The notes: generated by a model from the sequence alone, not told the origin. 64,000 nt of DNA from Aphrophora alni (GCA_963513935.1 OY740765.1:73391718-73455717); one strand, 5' to 3'; positions 11,618-23,054 are shown, counted from the first letter of the stretch. Program-made: numbers and translations.

Positions 11618-13105
11618 GGTTGTAAAGTAAGTATTTGATAATGCAAATTTGTTAACTGTAATACATAATTTTTGATTAATTTTTTTTTAAATATATAATA
11701 TCTAAATTCTTAGTATAAATTTATATCACCTTTTTGAAATGTAACCTCTGTAACAATTGTATTTTCTAAAACAAAGGAAAGGATCAAACTATAAAATATT
11801 GGTTGTTGTTGGTTGACTTTTGTAAATGGTCAATTTTTTTTTATTATTATTTTTCTAAATTCAGGTTTAATAAATTTCAGCACTTGTTAATGAAATTTGT
11901 TTTCTTTTTCTTTAAACATGTTTACCAGAAGGTTCCAATAATCTTTAATTCTTAGTCGCCTGGTAACACTTTTGTGACAATGGAACAAAAACTCAGTATC
12001 CTAGAGCGTCTAGATAAAGTTGAATCGGTCCAAAGCCACTGCAACAGTTGTTGACGTGGTGTTTATGAGAAAATGGCGTGACTATGCTTTCAAAAAACTG
12101 TTAATCAGAAAAAGCAAAAGAAAATAACGGATTTCTTTTAATTTTTATAGGTTATAAGTCAAGTAATACGTGTTGTACAGTAATTTCTTCAAATACATTT
12201 CTGGTTTGTTTTTACAGTACGTACTGTAATGTTTTTCTGTTCACTTTTATCCTTAGTACGGTATCGGTATTTACTTTTTAATGTGTTGCAAAAATGTATC
12301 TATGAGTGGCACAACATGACAATTCAACCAAGAGACGTCAAAATCTTCTCTTTGGTAAGTACATAATGTTGTAAAAATGTTTAAACAACGTCTTTTGTTG
12401 ATTTTTAAGCATAGGTAATGTATTTAATAGGGATATTTTAAATTTTTACAGTACATCTGGATAGTCCGGCCATTTTGAAGTCCGGCGAGTTGTCCGGTCC
12501 CGAGGTGGCCGAACTAGAGGGAGTCTACTGTATAGTATTTTTCTTCCTCTGTCGAACTACATATTCCCAATTATCCTACCTGTCATAGTTTTTGAGATAT
12601 ATTACCAAACCTAATCGGGCTCATTTTCTTTTCGGTGCAGTTATGAAATGTGAAATATTGACTACTTATATTGATATTTTGTAACAGTTCATCACTCCAT
12701 TAGAAAGATGAAATTTAGATCTTTCAGTTGGTACAACCCATTTATGTTATAGGCCTAATTTTAGATATGCATTCTGAATTTGAAATTCCATTGTCTTACA
12801 AAAATTTTTTCTGTCCAATATTTGTGCTTAGTAAATAGCTTTCCGTGTGTGGTTCGATTTATTTCTGTTATTATGAACTTATTTTGTCATGTAGAGTGAT
12901 TTATTTATTATAATTTGTTTATACAAGTTATAATATGTGTGTTATTGTTTCCACAGTTAATTTTTTCAGTGAATTTTATGTTTTTCAGTGGTTCTGTTTC
13001 AGGCCTACCTAGTACAAATTTCCACTCTGTCTAATACAAATTTTATAAATTGATTTTTATTTTTACCAACATTGTGCACAAATATAGTACAAATACTTTT
13101 CTATA

Positions 13106-13108
<3 letters not shown>

Positions 13109-13163
<55 letters not shown>
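13109..13163. repeat. Poly-A tract of 55 bp
   Basis: Uninterrupted A run inside TTAA repeat copy B. At the same place other copies have a shorter T or A run next to the TATATCTT motif, so this looks like local expansion of a homopolymer rather than a retroposon tail. Confidence 0.9.
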
Positions 13164-13167
<4 letters not shown>

Positions 13168-13586
13168 TTTTATGTAAATATAGTCTTTTGTTTGTCATTT
13201 TGGCTACAGTTTTTGTAAGAATTTTTGGTTTCTGACATACTAGCTCCAAATTTTCACATCCAAAATTTTTTTCATTACACATAAATGCTATGTACCGTTC
13301 TGAGAAAAAAATGATATTTTACAAGTTGTATTCTACTATTTTATTACTATTTTTGGTGATTTTTTTTTTCAATTTAGAAATAATTTTTAGCAAATTTTGA
13401 CTTTTTACGTAAATTTTTTTTTTCATATTATAAATTTTATAAATTAATTTTTTTGTTTTTGCCAAACTTTATCCATAACTATATTACAAAACTTTTGTAT
13501 ATCTTCCAGAAAAAGTATTGAAAAATTAATACAAAATTATCGATAATGGAAAATGGAAAAATTAACATTGTCACTTTCAGGGTTAA

Positions 13587-14402
13587 TGGTCGGAAAAAAA
13601 AAAATAAAAAAAAAAAAATAATAATTAATGTTATCATTGATAAAATTTCTAACTCTAGTAATATTTGTGAAATAATATTTGGATATTGTCACATTGAAAG
13701 TGACAGTGATAGCTGAACTACTTCCTGAAAATTTTTGTTACAAACTAATTGTTCAGGAAGTGATATCTATTTTCCATTGTAAACATTTTTTTATTTCAAA
13801 ATTTGTATATACTATAAATAAGATATAACATGTTTATATGTTTGTGTTCATAACTAAATTATTCACTATTTGTATATATCAGAATTTTTATTTTATAATT
13901 ATTATGACTGTTTATGTGCTGTGAAAGTCAGAAAAACTTGTTGGAAAAAAAAATGCTTTGCACATTCCTCAAGTGAAATGTATAAGTATGTACATGTTAT
14001 ATGGTTTGTGATTATATAAGAATAAAAAAATTGAATTTACTAATTAAAATGATAAGTAATAATATATATTACAGTTTAGAAGAAGTATGTTTATAGTGAA
14101 TTTTTGGAGGAGATAAAAAAAAAACGGCTACAATATACACTTAGAACACATGGCACAAATATAAAAAACATTTTATATTTTAATTAGTTTTCATTTTCAT
14201 TTTTAGGTTAGCTTTTATATACCTGTTATTTGATTGCCAACATTTATTTTATAAACAATGATTTTAATTTTTAAATTTAGATCATGATTTAATTCTTTTC
14301 TCTACTTTTTTCTTGACCAACAAATTGCTTTGTTCATTTTCCAAAATTGAAGTAATATTGCATAAAATAATATTATTTGTTACAATAAATATTAATTTTC
14401 AG
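13587..14402 (+). other. Nipped-B intron, end part
   Basis: AT-rich sequence after repeat copy B up to the next acceptor. It contains an imperfect hairpin CTTCCTGA...TCAGGAAG near 13718-13762. Nothing else is recognisable. Confidence 0.55.
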
Positions 14403-14588
14403 GTTGCAAATTTCGTCAACAAAAGTTTAGAAATGCCTTTGAGAGTCGCTTCGTTGGATTATTTAGGAGTAGTTGCTGCACGGTTAAGAAAAGATGCAGT
14501 TGTTTCCCATCTAAAACTTACAACTATAGATCAAATAATCCGTGAAATTAAATCTGAAGAACTCAAAGATGATGATGGCAATGTTAAG
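14403..14588 (+). CDS. Nipped-B: Nipped-B exon 4 of 11 in window
   Basis: Acceptor ATTTTCAG before 14403 and donor AAG|GTATAT after 14588. The exon is 62 codons, in phase 0 on both sides. Translation: VANFVNKSLEMPLRVASLDY, LGVVAARLRKDAVVSHLKLT, then IDQIIREIKSEELKDDDG. The block F.NKS.EM.LRVASLDYLG.VAARLRKDAV is nearly invariant among animal Nipped-B proteins and follows the LLV end of the preceding exon. The open frame extends left of the acceptor by chance, because the intron side has no stop for about 90 bp. Confidence 0.97.
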
Positions 14589-15745
14589 GTATATTAATTA
14601 TATTTGCTAACATTTTTGAAACGTTAATCTTAAGGTTGTTTATATGTAAGATAAAATCTTAATTGATGAAATTAAATTCACAACCCTAGAATATAGAAAC
14701 ACTTTTTATTAATGCATTTATTTTCCTTTACGTAGAATTTTGTTCTAAAAGCATCTAAAAAAGCTGTAGTTGTTTTCAATTTCAAGAGTTAGTTATCTGA
14801 AACATATTAAGAATGTAATATTTAAAAAAATAACAAACTCATTTGTTTTGTTTTGATCCAAGCATAGACTAGTTATCTAAATTTTACAACAGGATTAAAG
14901 TTTCAGATATTTTGTTAATATAATTTATTCAGACTATAATATTTATTCATTTGCTATAATTTGTGTATAAAACAATACAAAATGTATAAACAGTACCCAA
15001 CCTTATCCATTGGAAAGAGATCAACCACCATGATCAAAATTTTTATAAATATAAAATAATTGAGGCCTCATAGACACACTAGTAGTTAAATAAACATGGC
15101 ATCCATTAATTAAAAATTGTACTGATGTCAATTTTCATCTCAGAATTATCGTTAAAAAATCATTTTAAAGATCACATTTGAGGATGTTTTCTTTAAAAAA
15201 AAAAAATAGGATATAATAATTAGTGGTTGAACAAATGGAAGAGGACATCTGTAAATAGATTTTTTATTTCGCTATTTTTTATGGGTCAATGAATAATATT
15301 TTAGAAAAATTTTAAAAAGGAAAACAATCAGTATTTTATTATCTATTACAATAAATAATGCCGAAGTGTCTAACTTAAAAAATAGAGCAGATACAATGGA
15401 TTAAATGAAAAAGTATACCCATGCTTAAAAGGCTGCCCTCGCGTGGTTTGAAAGAAAACTACTCAGATGCGGAGGAATATAGCTTTTAGCACTGATGACC
15501 GTGTTTAAATGTTTCATAATATTACTAAAACTAACAACAGATTAATTCTTAAAATATTTTGTAGTATTTTACATTATGCTAAATATAACCATTAATGCAA
15601 ACTATTTTTGCTAAACATTTGTAATTCATTTATTTCTTTACATTATTACATTATTTAAAATTACTAACCAATTCCATATTGCAATTATTATTAAACCATT
15701 TCATTATGTGACGAATAATATTTAGTACATATACATTTGTTAGGG

Positions 15746-15840
15746 TTTTTTTTCTTTCTTTTTCTTTTCTTTTTTTCCCCTTTTTTTCTTCTTTTTTCCC
15801 TTTTTTTCCTTTTTTTTTCCCTCTCTCTTTTCTTTTCCAG
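15746..15840 (+). repeat. Long polypyrimidine tract ending in a cryptic acceptor
   Basis: About 95 bases made only of T and C (runs of T5-T9 separated by C), ending TTTTCCAG before TATTTATATCC. It is an unusually strong 3' splice-site context within an intron. The sequence after it has no long open frame in the Nipped-B phase, so it is not a missed coding exon as far as I can see. Confidence 0.7.
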
Positions 15841-16114
15841 TATTTATATCCTGTTTTAGCAATTATCTATACAAATTATAGCTACTGCGACTTCCTTTAC
15901 GGTAATGAATACAGAACACGTTTGGATTTTTCTATTCAATACTTATGAAACTCCTACATCAGAAACTATGAAATGTCAACCAATCCTACCTATATGTGTA
16001 ATGTATCACCATTTTCTGTGGGTTTGCACAGTTTTGTGAATAGTTGGACAAGTTAATTTGATTCAGTCGCTGTACATTGTGCACGGGTAGTCTGATCCCC
16101 ACCCTGTATAGAGT

Positions 16115-16360
16115 GGTTATGTGATGGGTAAAAAAATCGAAGTCTAGTTTTGTTTTCGAATCACTTTTGAGGTCCGCTGAGTCCAAAAAGGTGGCTTTTA
16201 TAATATTGTCTGTCTGTCGACATTCTACAGATCAAACACGTGGACCGAATTTAATCAAATTTGTTATGTGGCCATATTTTGGCATTATCTCAGAATTATT
16301 ATTTTTTTATTTTGTTTATAACAAACTTAAAGGTCACAAGAAAAACACAAAATTATGATT
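16115..16360 (+). repeat. Dispersed repeat, direct copy 1
   Basis: Contains GATGGGTAAAAAAAT, a purine-rich GAGGTCCGCTGAGTCCAAAA, TGTCTGTCTGTCG, then a sequence like TGGACCGAATTTAATCAAAT. The same motifs in the same order recur at 17825-18085 with considerable divergence. Non-coding and of unknown class. Confidence 0.5.
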
Positions 16361-17824
16361 TTTCTCATAATCAAATCAAAGATTTTCTTCTAAAAGTTTT
16401 GCGAATCTTCCTCTAAGAGATCAAACAAAATGTATCTGTTGCCATCTCCAAAAATATAGTTTTGTGAGTTATCAAAAAATCAATAATCTGTCATGGATCC
16501 ACAGATTTCGTTCAGATTTTATTGGAATGTGAAGATTAATAACCCAAATCCGTGTGGTAAATCACAAGTAAAAATAAAGTAGTACATTTCAGGAATAATT
16601 GATAAAAGACAAAATTAACCTTGGCCACATTCAATAAAATCTCGATGTTTACCAAATACGGTTTACGGTCGTGTTTATGGTACAAGTTTTGAGCCTTATT
16701 GAAATATATAACTATTTTGTCATAGCCATCGTTCATGGTTCTTATTCAGTTTTTCATTGATGTACTGTAATCATGTACATTGATGTACATTTCATCAACT
16801 ATCTAAGTGTAATTTTTGGTGAGGATTTGTTTTTGTTGTTTTTTATTTGGCTGAAGGGATGGGAGAATAAGTTTGTCTAATGATTTTTATACCATATTTA
16901 TTATAATTATTTAATGTCAATAACAATATTTGCACCTTATTATTCTTTTACACTCGTTCATAAATTTAATAATTAGCAGTACCGTAAAATGTATATATCA
17001 CTATTTAAATATTTCTTATCAAAAGCTCAATTTATTTAAATTCATACCTAGGCTTTGTCATGTCACAAATAAAATACACCATAATTAATTCCAAGTATTA
17101 ACCATTTTAAAAATTGCTTCAAAATGGGCTATAAAAAATATTTTTCCATGCTTAAAATATAGTTAGACTTAGTTAAATTATTCTACAAAATTGGCTGCAG
17201 TGTCAAAACTGGTTTCATAAATTGAAAGAAGAACGAAATAGTTTAAAAAAATACAATATTCATAGTGTGTTGATCAATTTTAGATATTCGAATGTATAGG
17301 TTACTTGAAGTCAACAAAGTCTACAATGCAAAGAAGCTCCAAGCCAAGAGCAGTGGTCTAGTGTAGATAATATTGTGTTGAAACTAAGCAAATGTGAGTT
17401 GAAGGTCAAAAGCCTGGAATATATAGTGAATTGAAAATGTAAACAAACAGCACTTTCAAGAAAGGATGTCAAAATATAAGAATGGCAGAGATGGTTGATT
17501 TACACGTGCACGTAGTAGTAGTCTAGCCTAATGTCTACAGTTTTCCCGCCCTTGGAAATGAAACTAGGACTATTTTGTGCAACGGTCGCCGTGCAAAGGT
17601 GCTAGTAATTCACAAATCTGCAGTGCCCTGATGTTGCGTTGGTGTTAATTCAGTTATTTCATTTCACCCCTGCAGAGCCTTAAGTGAATAATGTAATGAA
17701 ATCCTTATAATTAAACACTTAATTAATCAAGTGTGTTTCAATAACAATGTAGCAAAATAATAAACACCTCCTTTTGTGGTTTGAACTTTCCTTTATATTT
17801 ACTCACATATGTGTAGTATAAAGT

Positions 17825-18085
17825 TAGTTATGATGGGTAAAAAAAATTATTCAATTTTATTTTTTATTTGTGCGGTCATATCTGTTTGGAGGTTTCCTGA
17901 GGCTAAAAAGTGGTTTCTGGAATTATGTCTGTCATTTGTATGTGTAGTGCTCAACTTTCCAAGTGTGTGAACTGATTTTAATAAAATTTTGAATGTGGGG
18001 CATATTTGTGACTGCTTTATATCTTACAATTTGAGGGTAGCTACTATAAAAAACAAACCTAATTATGATTTTCTCAAAATTGGTT
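17825..18085 (+). repeat. Dispersed repeat, direct copy 2
   Basis: Matches the order of blocks in the copy at 16115-16360: GATGGGTAAAAAAA, GGAGGTTTCCTGAGGCTAAA, TTATGTCTGTC, then GTGTGAACTGATTTTAATAA. It is 1.7 kb downstream in the same intron and the same orientation. Confidence 0.5.
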
Positions 18086-18546
18086 TTAATAATTTTGTTA
18101 ATGTAAAAATATAATTTTGCGATTTTAAAATAGAGGCTCTGATTTCGTAAAACATTTTTTAATTTTTTAATTAAGGTCATAATCAACTAATTCTAGATTG
18201 ACTTTATTATTTACATTTTGTGCTTAATCTCTTACAATTGAAAATTATGTATTCTCAAACAAATTTTTAGAACCCATATTTTTTCCTAAAATAAGAATAA
18301 TTTCTTTTTTATTTTTCAGGTTGTATTTTAAAATATAAAAAAAAGAAAATCCAATTTGACCCATATTTATTGGGATCTGATGTGTACTACAACTTAAGTT
18401 TAACCTTAACCTCACACGAAATATTCCTTCTGTTTCAGACTTCACTTATTAACATCTTGTATAATATCAAATAATACAACCTAAGTGTATTGTATGCCTA
18501 TTGTTGTTAATATCAATTTTATTGACTTTCTACTTTTTTATTTCAG

Positions 18547-18787
18547 GGAGATGTACAGGAGGTGAAAAACGATGAAGAAAGAACACAGTTTTTGCAACGA
18601 GTACTTTTAGATTATTTAGCAGTAAGAGGGCAAGTAGAGCCTGCTTTGTCACATGCAAGACATTTTTATTTGACTCAGTGGTACCAGGACAACACTACAT
18701 CAACAGCCACCTCTCCTAATACACCAAAGTCTATTTCAAAATCAAATTCTAAGAGACATGCAAATAATAGACGTGTGAAAAATGAAG
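18547..18787 (+). CDS. Nipped-B: Nipped-B exon 5 of 11 in window
   Basis: Acceptor TATTTCAG before 18547 and donor GAAG|GTAATT after 18787. The exon is 80 codons plus one base, so it ends in phase 1. Translation: GDVQEVKNDEERTQFLQRVL, LDYLAVRGQVEPALSHARHF, YLTQWYQDN, then a serine/asparagine/lysine-rich stretch (SISKSNSKRHANNRRVKNEG). The first part matches the NIPBL segment LQ..LLDYL......DP.L..ARKFY..QWF.D. The low-complexity basic end is the variable linker region of the family. Confidence 0.96.
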
Positions 18788-19329
18788 GTAATTCAAGAAA
18801 ACTTTTTAAATTGTCAGTATTTCTGAATAACATCTCTATTAAGTATTCCTAGCGACAGTAATTTTACCATTATTCATTTTACACATCATAAACCAACAAA
18901 ACTGTTTGCTATTCAAACCCTTATCCACTGTACAGTATTCATAGAATATGAAATACTCCTACTAGTAACTAATTCTGTGCATTACTGGCTTAGTTTGTAG
19001 ACATTAAAAACAACACATTTACTTCTCTAATTATTTGAAAGTTCCTGTAGATGGATAAAGTGGGAGTATTCAAGATTAAACAATAGGGTTGGGATAAGCC
19101 CCCTGCCATAGTGGCTTCTTACAGCCTATTGTGCAACTGAGTTCCTGAAGAAGCCTAGGTTAGTAGATTAGTCCTCTCAACTCAACGAGTTTCAATGATC
19201 CACCAACCACAGGTCATCGTGTGGAGATATGTAGGAAATTTAATTCGAAACCACTTCAACCTCCTACTAATTGGCACACAATTGACAATATTATGGCTTA
19301 CGGTTTCATTCTCTAACCCTCATAGTCTA

Positions 19330-19480
19330 CATTAAATGTTGAGCTTGACTTATGAGAAAAATTATACAGTATAACAAACACACAGAACACAATTCTCACA
19401 AAAAATACGCCTAAGTATCAGACGCGTTTCAACGACAAGGTCGTCCTCTTCAGTGATACACGAGCTACACCAATCAAACT
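19330..19480 (-). repeat. Hammerhead-like short repeat, copy 2
   Basis: Read on the - strand: GTGTAGCTCGTGTATCACTG, AAGAGGACGACCTTGTCGTT, GAAACGCGTCTGATAC, then TTGTGAGAATTGTG and CATAAGTCAAGCTCAACATT. The core CTGAAGA (fits CTGANGA), a strong stem GACGAC/GTCGTT with loop CTT, and GAAA match the catalytic core of a hammerhead ribozyme. A short stem III between GGTGT and ACGC can be drawn; stem I is unclear. This is the best preserved copy of the family in the window. Confidence 0.6.
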
Positions 19481-19610
19481 ATAACTAAACTTAACTATAG
19501 TCTAAACAGAAGGTCCCTATCCTATGTAAGGACTTTCTAAGACCACAGTGTCCTGTTAGAAGACCTGTGACCTTTCTCAACTTTCGTATGTTCATACTCA
19601 GTGTGATTCT
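19480..19610 (-). pseudogene. Probable non-LTR retrotransposon ORF2 C-terminal scrap
   Basis: One - strand frame reads MNIRKLRKVTGLLTGHCGLR followed by KSLHRIG. A 'LTGHC.L...L..IG' stretch is typical of the region after the RNase H domain in Jockey/I-type ORF2 proteins, just before their CCHC motif. Only about 30 residues are visible and no cysteine motif follows, so this is a fragment. Its junction with the hammerhead-like repeat suggests that both belong to one element, which is inference. Confidence 0.4.
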
Positions 19611-20048
19611 ACTATGGATTTAACAGAATTCTCCTTCATAAATATTTTGCTTTGAGCATGCCTTGCTAGATTGTTCTGTGTTTTGAGTTAATCCACTTGT
19701 TGTTATGTTGTTAACTACTCTAAGCTATGTTGCCTTAAATAAAATAGTTCATATAGAATAAAAAGAGATCTAGCTATAAAAGTTAAAATCTAAAACATTG
19801 ATTCTATAATACATTATCTTGACCTTCACACACTAAATAATACAAAATGTTTATTTAACACGGGCAGAGCTGAAGGTAAATTATTGATATCCACACCAGC
19901 TCGATTTCAATGTGGGTGGAACTGCTGAGAAAGCTAGTATATTTATAAATATAAGATGTGTAACATTTCATGAGCCACCTTGTACACATTTTAGAAATAT
20001 TTAATCACCATTAACCATAAACTGATGAAACTTGTTTATTTCTTTCAG

Positions 20049-20347
20049 CTTCTAGTAATGAAGAAGATTCTAGCTATTCAGAAGAAGAGATGGAAGGTGG
20101 TGGTATAAAAACGAAAAAGAGAAACGCAATGTTATCAACAGACCCTTTAGAAGCATATAGACTTTCAGAGTCGAGGAAGAAATTTCTACTTAATAAAGTC
20201 CGTCCATTTGAAGATTCAGTTGGAAATGATGGGTTGAAACCCCAAGTGTTGCAAACATATATAGATTATGATAGTGCTGAATTAGTGTCTCGATATCTAG
20301 CATCAAAGAGACCGTTCTCCCAAAGTTTTGACAGATATCTTAGACAT
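20049..20347 (+). CDS. Nipped-B: Nipped-B exon 6 of 11 in window
   Basis: Acceptor CTTTCAG before 20049 and donor CAT|GTAAGT after 20347. The exon begins with two bases completing the split codon from exon 5 (Ala) and ends in phase 0. Translation: an acidic/serine patch SSNEEDSSYSEEEMEGGG, then a basic KTKKRN, AYRLSESRKKFLLNKVRPFE, VLQTYIDYDSAELVSRYLAS, KRPFSQSFDRYLRH. The last part corresponds to NIPBL ...YDDACLIVRYLASMRPFAQSFDIYL. The frame is open from the acceptor, and the methionine inside is not an initiation site. Confidence 0.97.
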
Positions 20348-20637
20348 GTAAGTTCATATCAGTTTTTAAATTAATAATACAATTTGTTTTCCAGATTGAT
20401 AAATTAGTTTTTTTCTAAAATCTGTTTACAATGGAATTTCAAAAAATTTGAGATACCGTAGTTTATTTTGATATTTTAATCCCATTTTTCTACATATTAT
20501 AGAAACTTTTATTTATTCTTCAAAAAAAAATTACAATTAATTAATTAAGAATGACTGTTCTTAAAATAAAACCTAAATAATAAATTAGTACCTACACAAA
20601 AACCCTTTATAACCAATATAGAATCAAATATAAACAC

Positions 20638-20900
20638 TAGTTCTCACAAAAATTACTTTTACTTAATCAAATGCGTTTCGATGACTAAGTCGCCATACTC
20701 AGTGATACATGAGCTACAATAACTAAACTATAACTTTATGAATTAAAGAATTATGGTTTATTTATTGTAGCTCATGTATCACTAAGGATGGCGACTTTGT
20801 TGTTGAAACGTGTTTGATTAAGTAAACATAATTTTTGTGAGAACTTGTGTTTGAGTTTTATTCTATCTAATATTATCCTATAAGTCAAGTTCAACATTTA
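20638..20900. repeat. Hammerhead-like short repeat, inverted pair (copies 3 and 4)
   Basis: The left arm (- strand sense, about 20638-20740) and right arm (+ strand, about 20755-20860) are inverted copies around a centre near 20748. The right arm reads TTGTAGCTCATGTATCACTA, AGGATGGCGACTTTGTTGTT, GAAACGTGTTTGATTAAG, TTTTTGTGAGAACTTGTG, then CATAAGTCAAG-like ATAAGTCAAGTTCAACATTT. The left arm has the intact core: on its own strand CTGAGTATGGCGACTTAGTC then GAAACGC. The arms are about 100 bp and diverged. Confidence 0.65.
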
Positions 20901-23054
20901 TTTATAACCAATATATAAACAAAACATTTCTTTAAGTTATTATTGGAAAATGTTTAGAGCTTCCAAGGTCTCTAGTGATATATATAAAGGGTATAAAAAT
21001 ACTATACCCTTTTAAATATACCTTTTAAATATATTTAAAAAAACTACCTAAATAAAACTAACCTTAGTCCTTCTACAATACACACTAATATACATTTTAT
21101 ACACACTCTATACATACATATAAAGATAATTATAAATACACATTTATCCATACCTATACCCTATAGATTACATATGCACATTTATAAAATCCATTCACAT
21201 CAGACACAAACATTCCTTCAACAAAGAATCCATTATAATTAACAACCTATTAAAAAAAATCTTCAAAGTTTTCTAATTTAAATAACCAATCTCTTAATTT
21301 TTTCTCCGGTAATACATTGAATCTGTTGCATTTTTATTTCTGAGGGTACTCTATTGTAAAAGTGATTAATTTTTGACATGTATATTTCTTTTGAATTTGA
21401 GATTTTTTAAATTAGATTGTCCATCACGTAAAAAAAAGTAAAAAATATAAAATCTTTCGTTTGAAAATAGTAACTTTTAGTCTTAATCCCCATTGTCGGT
21501 TATATAGAAAGGATTCAAGTATCTTAATCGTAATGTTCAATGATGGGTTATTTATCATGTTACTGTTAAAATTAATATTTAAATATAATTACATTATTTC
21601 TTTTCAGCAGTTCTGAATTTATTATAGTTGAATTGAAATACTATTGCATCATCACAATACAGCACAACAAAACCAAATACAATTTCCTTTACAATTAAAA
21701 AAAAAAAAATTAAATATCATAATAGTACATTATATAAACAAATGGACACAAAATATATACACATTAAATAATGGTGTCTAATTACAATAACTAAAATGTG
21801 AAAGAAAAAGTTAAATATAATACACGCTACTACTACCACATATACTTCAATTTTCCACACATTCGTACTTTACATAAAATAAGTTAAGCTGAAGTTAAAA
21901 AATATATTTTGAAATTTAATTTCTTATAGTATTTATATTTATTTGTAGAATTAAGTTCTCTTTAAGAAAACCAGCTCCAGCGTTTTCTAAAATATCAGTT
22001 ATATTTAATTTTAACACTGTTTTGTGGTAAATCATTTAAAAACAGTGGCTGAGCTCCTCCTTCAAAAATTAATTGCTGAAAATTTATCTCACCATGATAA
22101 CTATAATACTATTGGTCCAATGCCAGTTATCAGCAGAATTGTGTTATGATTATGTTACTATTAAAAGTAAAAAGAGCTATGAACCACATTTTTGAGAAGG
22201 TGTAGAAATTATTGTTCATGTTGCAATCCTTTAAAAGTAGTACAATAATTTATATATACAATCAAACCACTTTATTACACTTTTCAAGGAACCAACGAAA
22301 AGAGAGAAAGTGGTAAAATTTGTTACTTATAAATAAAATTGCTCACATGTTAAATAATAGTGGTTTTAATGTGATTTTCATCAGTTTTAATACGTTTAAT
22401 GAACATTCGCTTATAAATATGGACAAAGTAGTCATTTTAAAATACAATACTGTTTAGAATATAATACCGATATGTGCATGGTCTAAATGCACATTACATT
22501 ATGAAACACCTCGGTCTATTTATTTTCAAATGTAGAGATCATTGTAAATACAGTGAAACACATATGTATAATAGTAAAAAAGCCTGTATTTTTCCATTTT
22601 TTTTAAAGACAAATTATTAACAACAACTTATAGAAAAAATTAATAAAAAAGAGAAAATACAAAGTTAAAAGCAACAACTTTATACCCTAAAGTCGTGACA
22701 AACAATTTTTAAACATTAGTCCTAAATAAATAATTTTATTTAAACCTGTAATTAGTAATTATAAATTTCCATAAAACATTTAACATAGCATAAATGTAAA
22801 ATAAACATATGATAGAAATATAGTAAATATAAACATAAAATATAAATAAAAGTAGTGAGGGACTTTAATTTACTGTCTTAGAATAATTAATCTAATCCTT
22901 TTAAATATGCCACATATAAAACTACTAAACACTTAATACTAGCACATAATTATTGTGCTAAATAAAATGCAGTATCTAATTAATTCTACTTATAAACCGA
23001 GGAACACTTGTAGAAACATAAATCACCAAAAAAGAAAATACAATGTTCAAGACG

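Larger units (their letters stand above)
10115..11978. mobile_element. Possible insertion nested in the pogo-type element
   Basis: Sequence that splits the transposase N-terminus between its KH and (V)TMEQ residues. Its borders are GTCACAAAA on the left and TTTTGTGAC on the right, a perfect 9 bp inverted repeat. The interior has no recognisable coding sequence and contains a (TA)n run at 11119-11161 and a (TC)n(TA)n run at 11541-11615. I cannot name a superfamily. The borders could also be a chance palindrome around a different kind of rearrangement. Confidence 0.45.
9678..12530 (+). mobile_element. pogo/Tigger-type transposon with a nested insertion
   Basis: Inverted ends: CAGTAGACGCCCTCTAGTTC on the left, and GAACTAGAGGGAGTCTACTG on the right, which is the same end on the opposite strand. 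TA flanks both sides (9676-9677, 12531-12532). The transposase survives only as the N-terminus (MSEKCKH at 10092 and, after a 1.9 kb gap, MEQKLSILERLDKVES at 11982) and a C-terminal scrap ending KKITDFF near 12140. The DDE domain is deleted. The gap between the two N-terminal pieces is best explained by a later insertion. Confidence 0.8.
9183..13582 (+). repeat. TTAA-flanked non-coding repeat, copy B (with nested insertions)
   Basis: The right end reads CTTTCAGGG then TTAA (13583-13586). The left end is uncertain; a TTAACC at 9179-9184 is the best candidate, and the first 300 bp seen in other copies is missing or unrecognisable. Shared blocks include ATAATACTGTTCTATAG..., CAATTCAACTTTGACCCTAG and the ACAAAACTTTTGTATATCTT tail motif. 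A pogo-type element (9678-12530) interrupts it at TA and accounts for 2.85 kb of the length. Without it the copy is about 1.55 kb. A 55 bp poly-A tract sits at 13109-13163. Confidence 0.65.
14589..18546 (+). other. Nipped-B intron (4.0 kb)
   Basis: Non-coding. It includes a 95 bp all-pyrimidine tract ending in CCAG (15746-15840) and a pair of diverged direct repeats (about 16115-16360 and 17825-18085). No transposase, RT or RNA gene was seen. The sequence from 17300 to 17650 is less AT-rich but holds no frame I recognise. Confidence 0.6.
18788..20048 (+). other. Nipped-B intron (1.3 kb)
   Basis: Contains a - strand hammerhead-like repeat (about 19330-19480) with a probable non-LTR ORF2 tail next to it (19480-19610). 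The remainder is AT-rich and unrecognised. Confidence 0.6.

Noticed and set aside
13043..13282. Frames with poly-Phe or poly-Lys over the poly-A tract
   Set aside because: They are produced by the 55 bp homopolymer inside a non-coding repeat.
21240..21900. Possible decayed non-LTR tail on the - strand
   Set aside because: Scattered basic and hydrophobic stretches but no motif in the right order; the signal is no better than in random AT-rich DNA.
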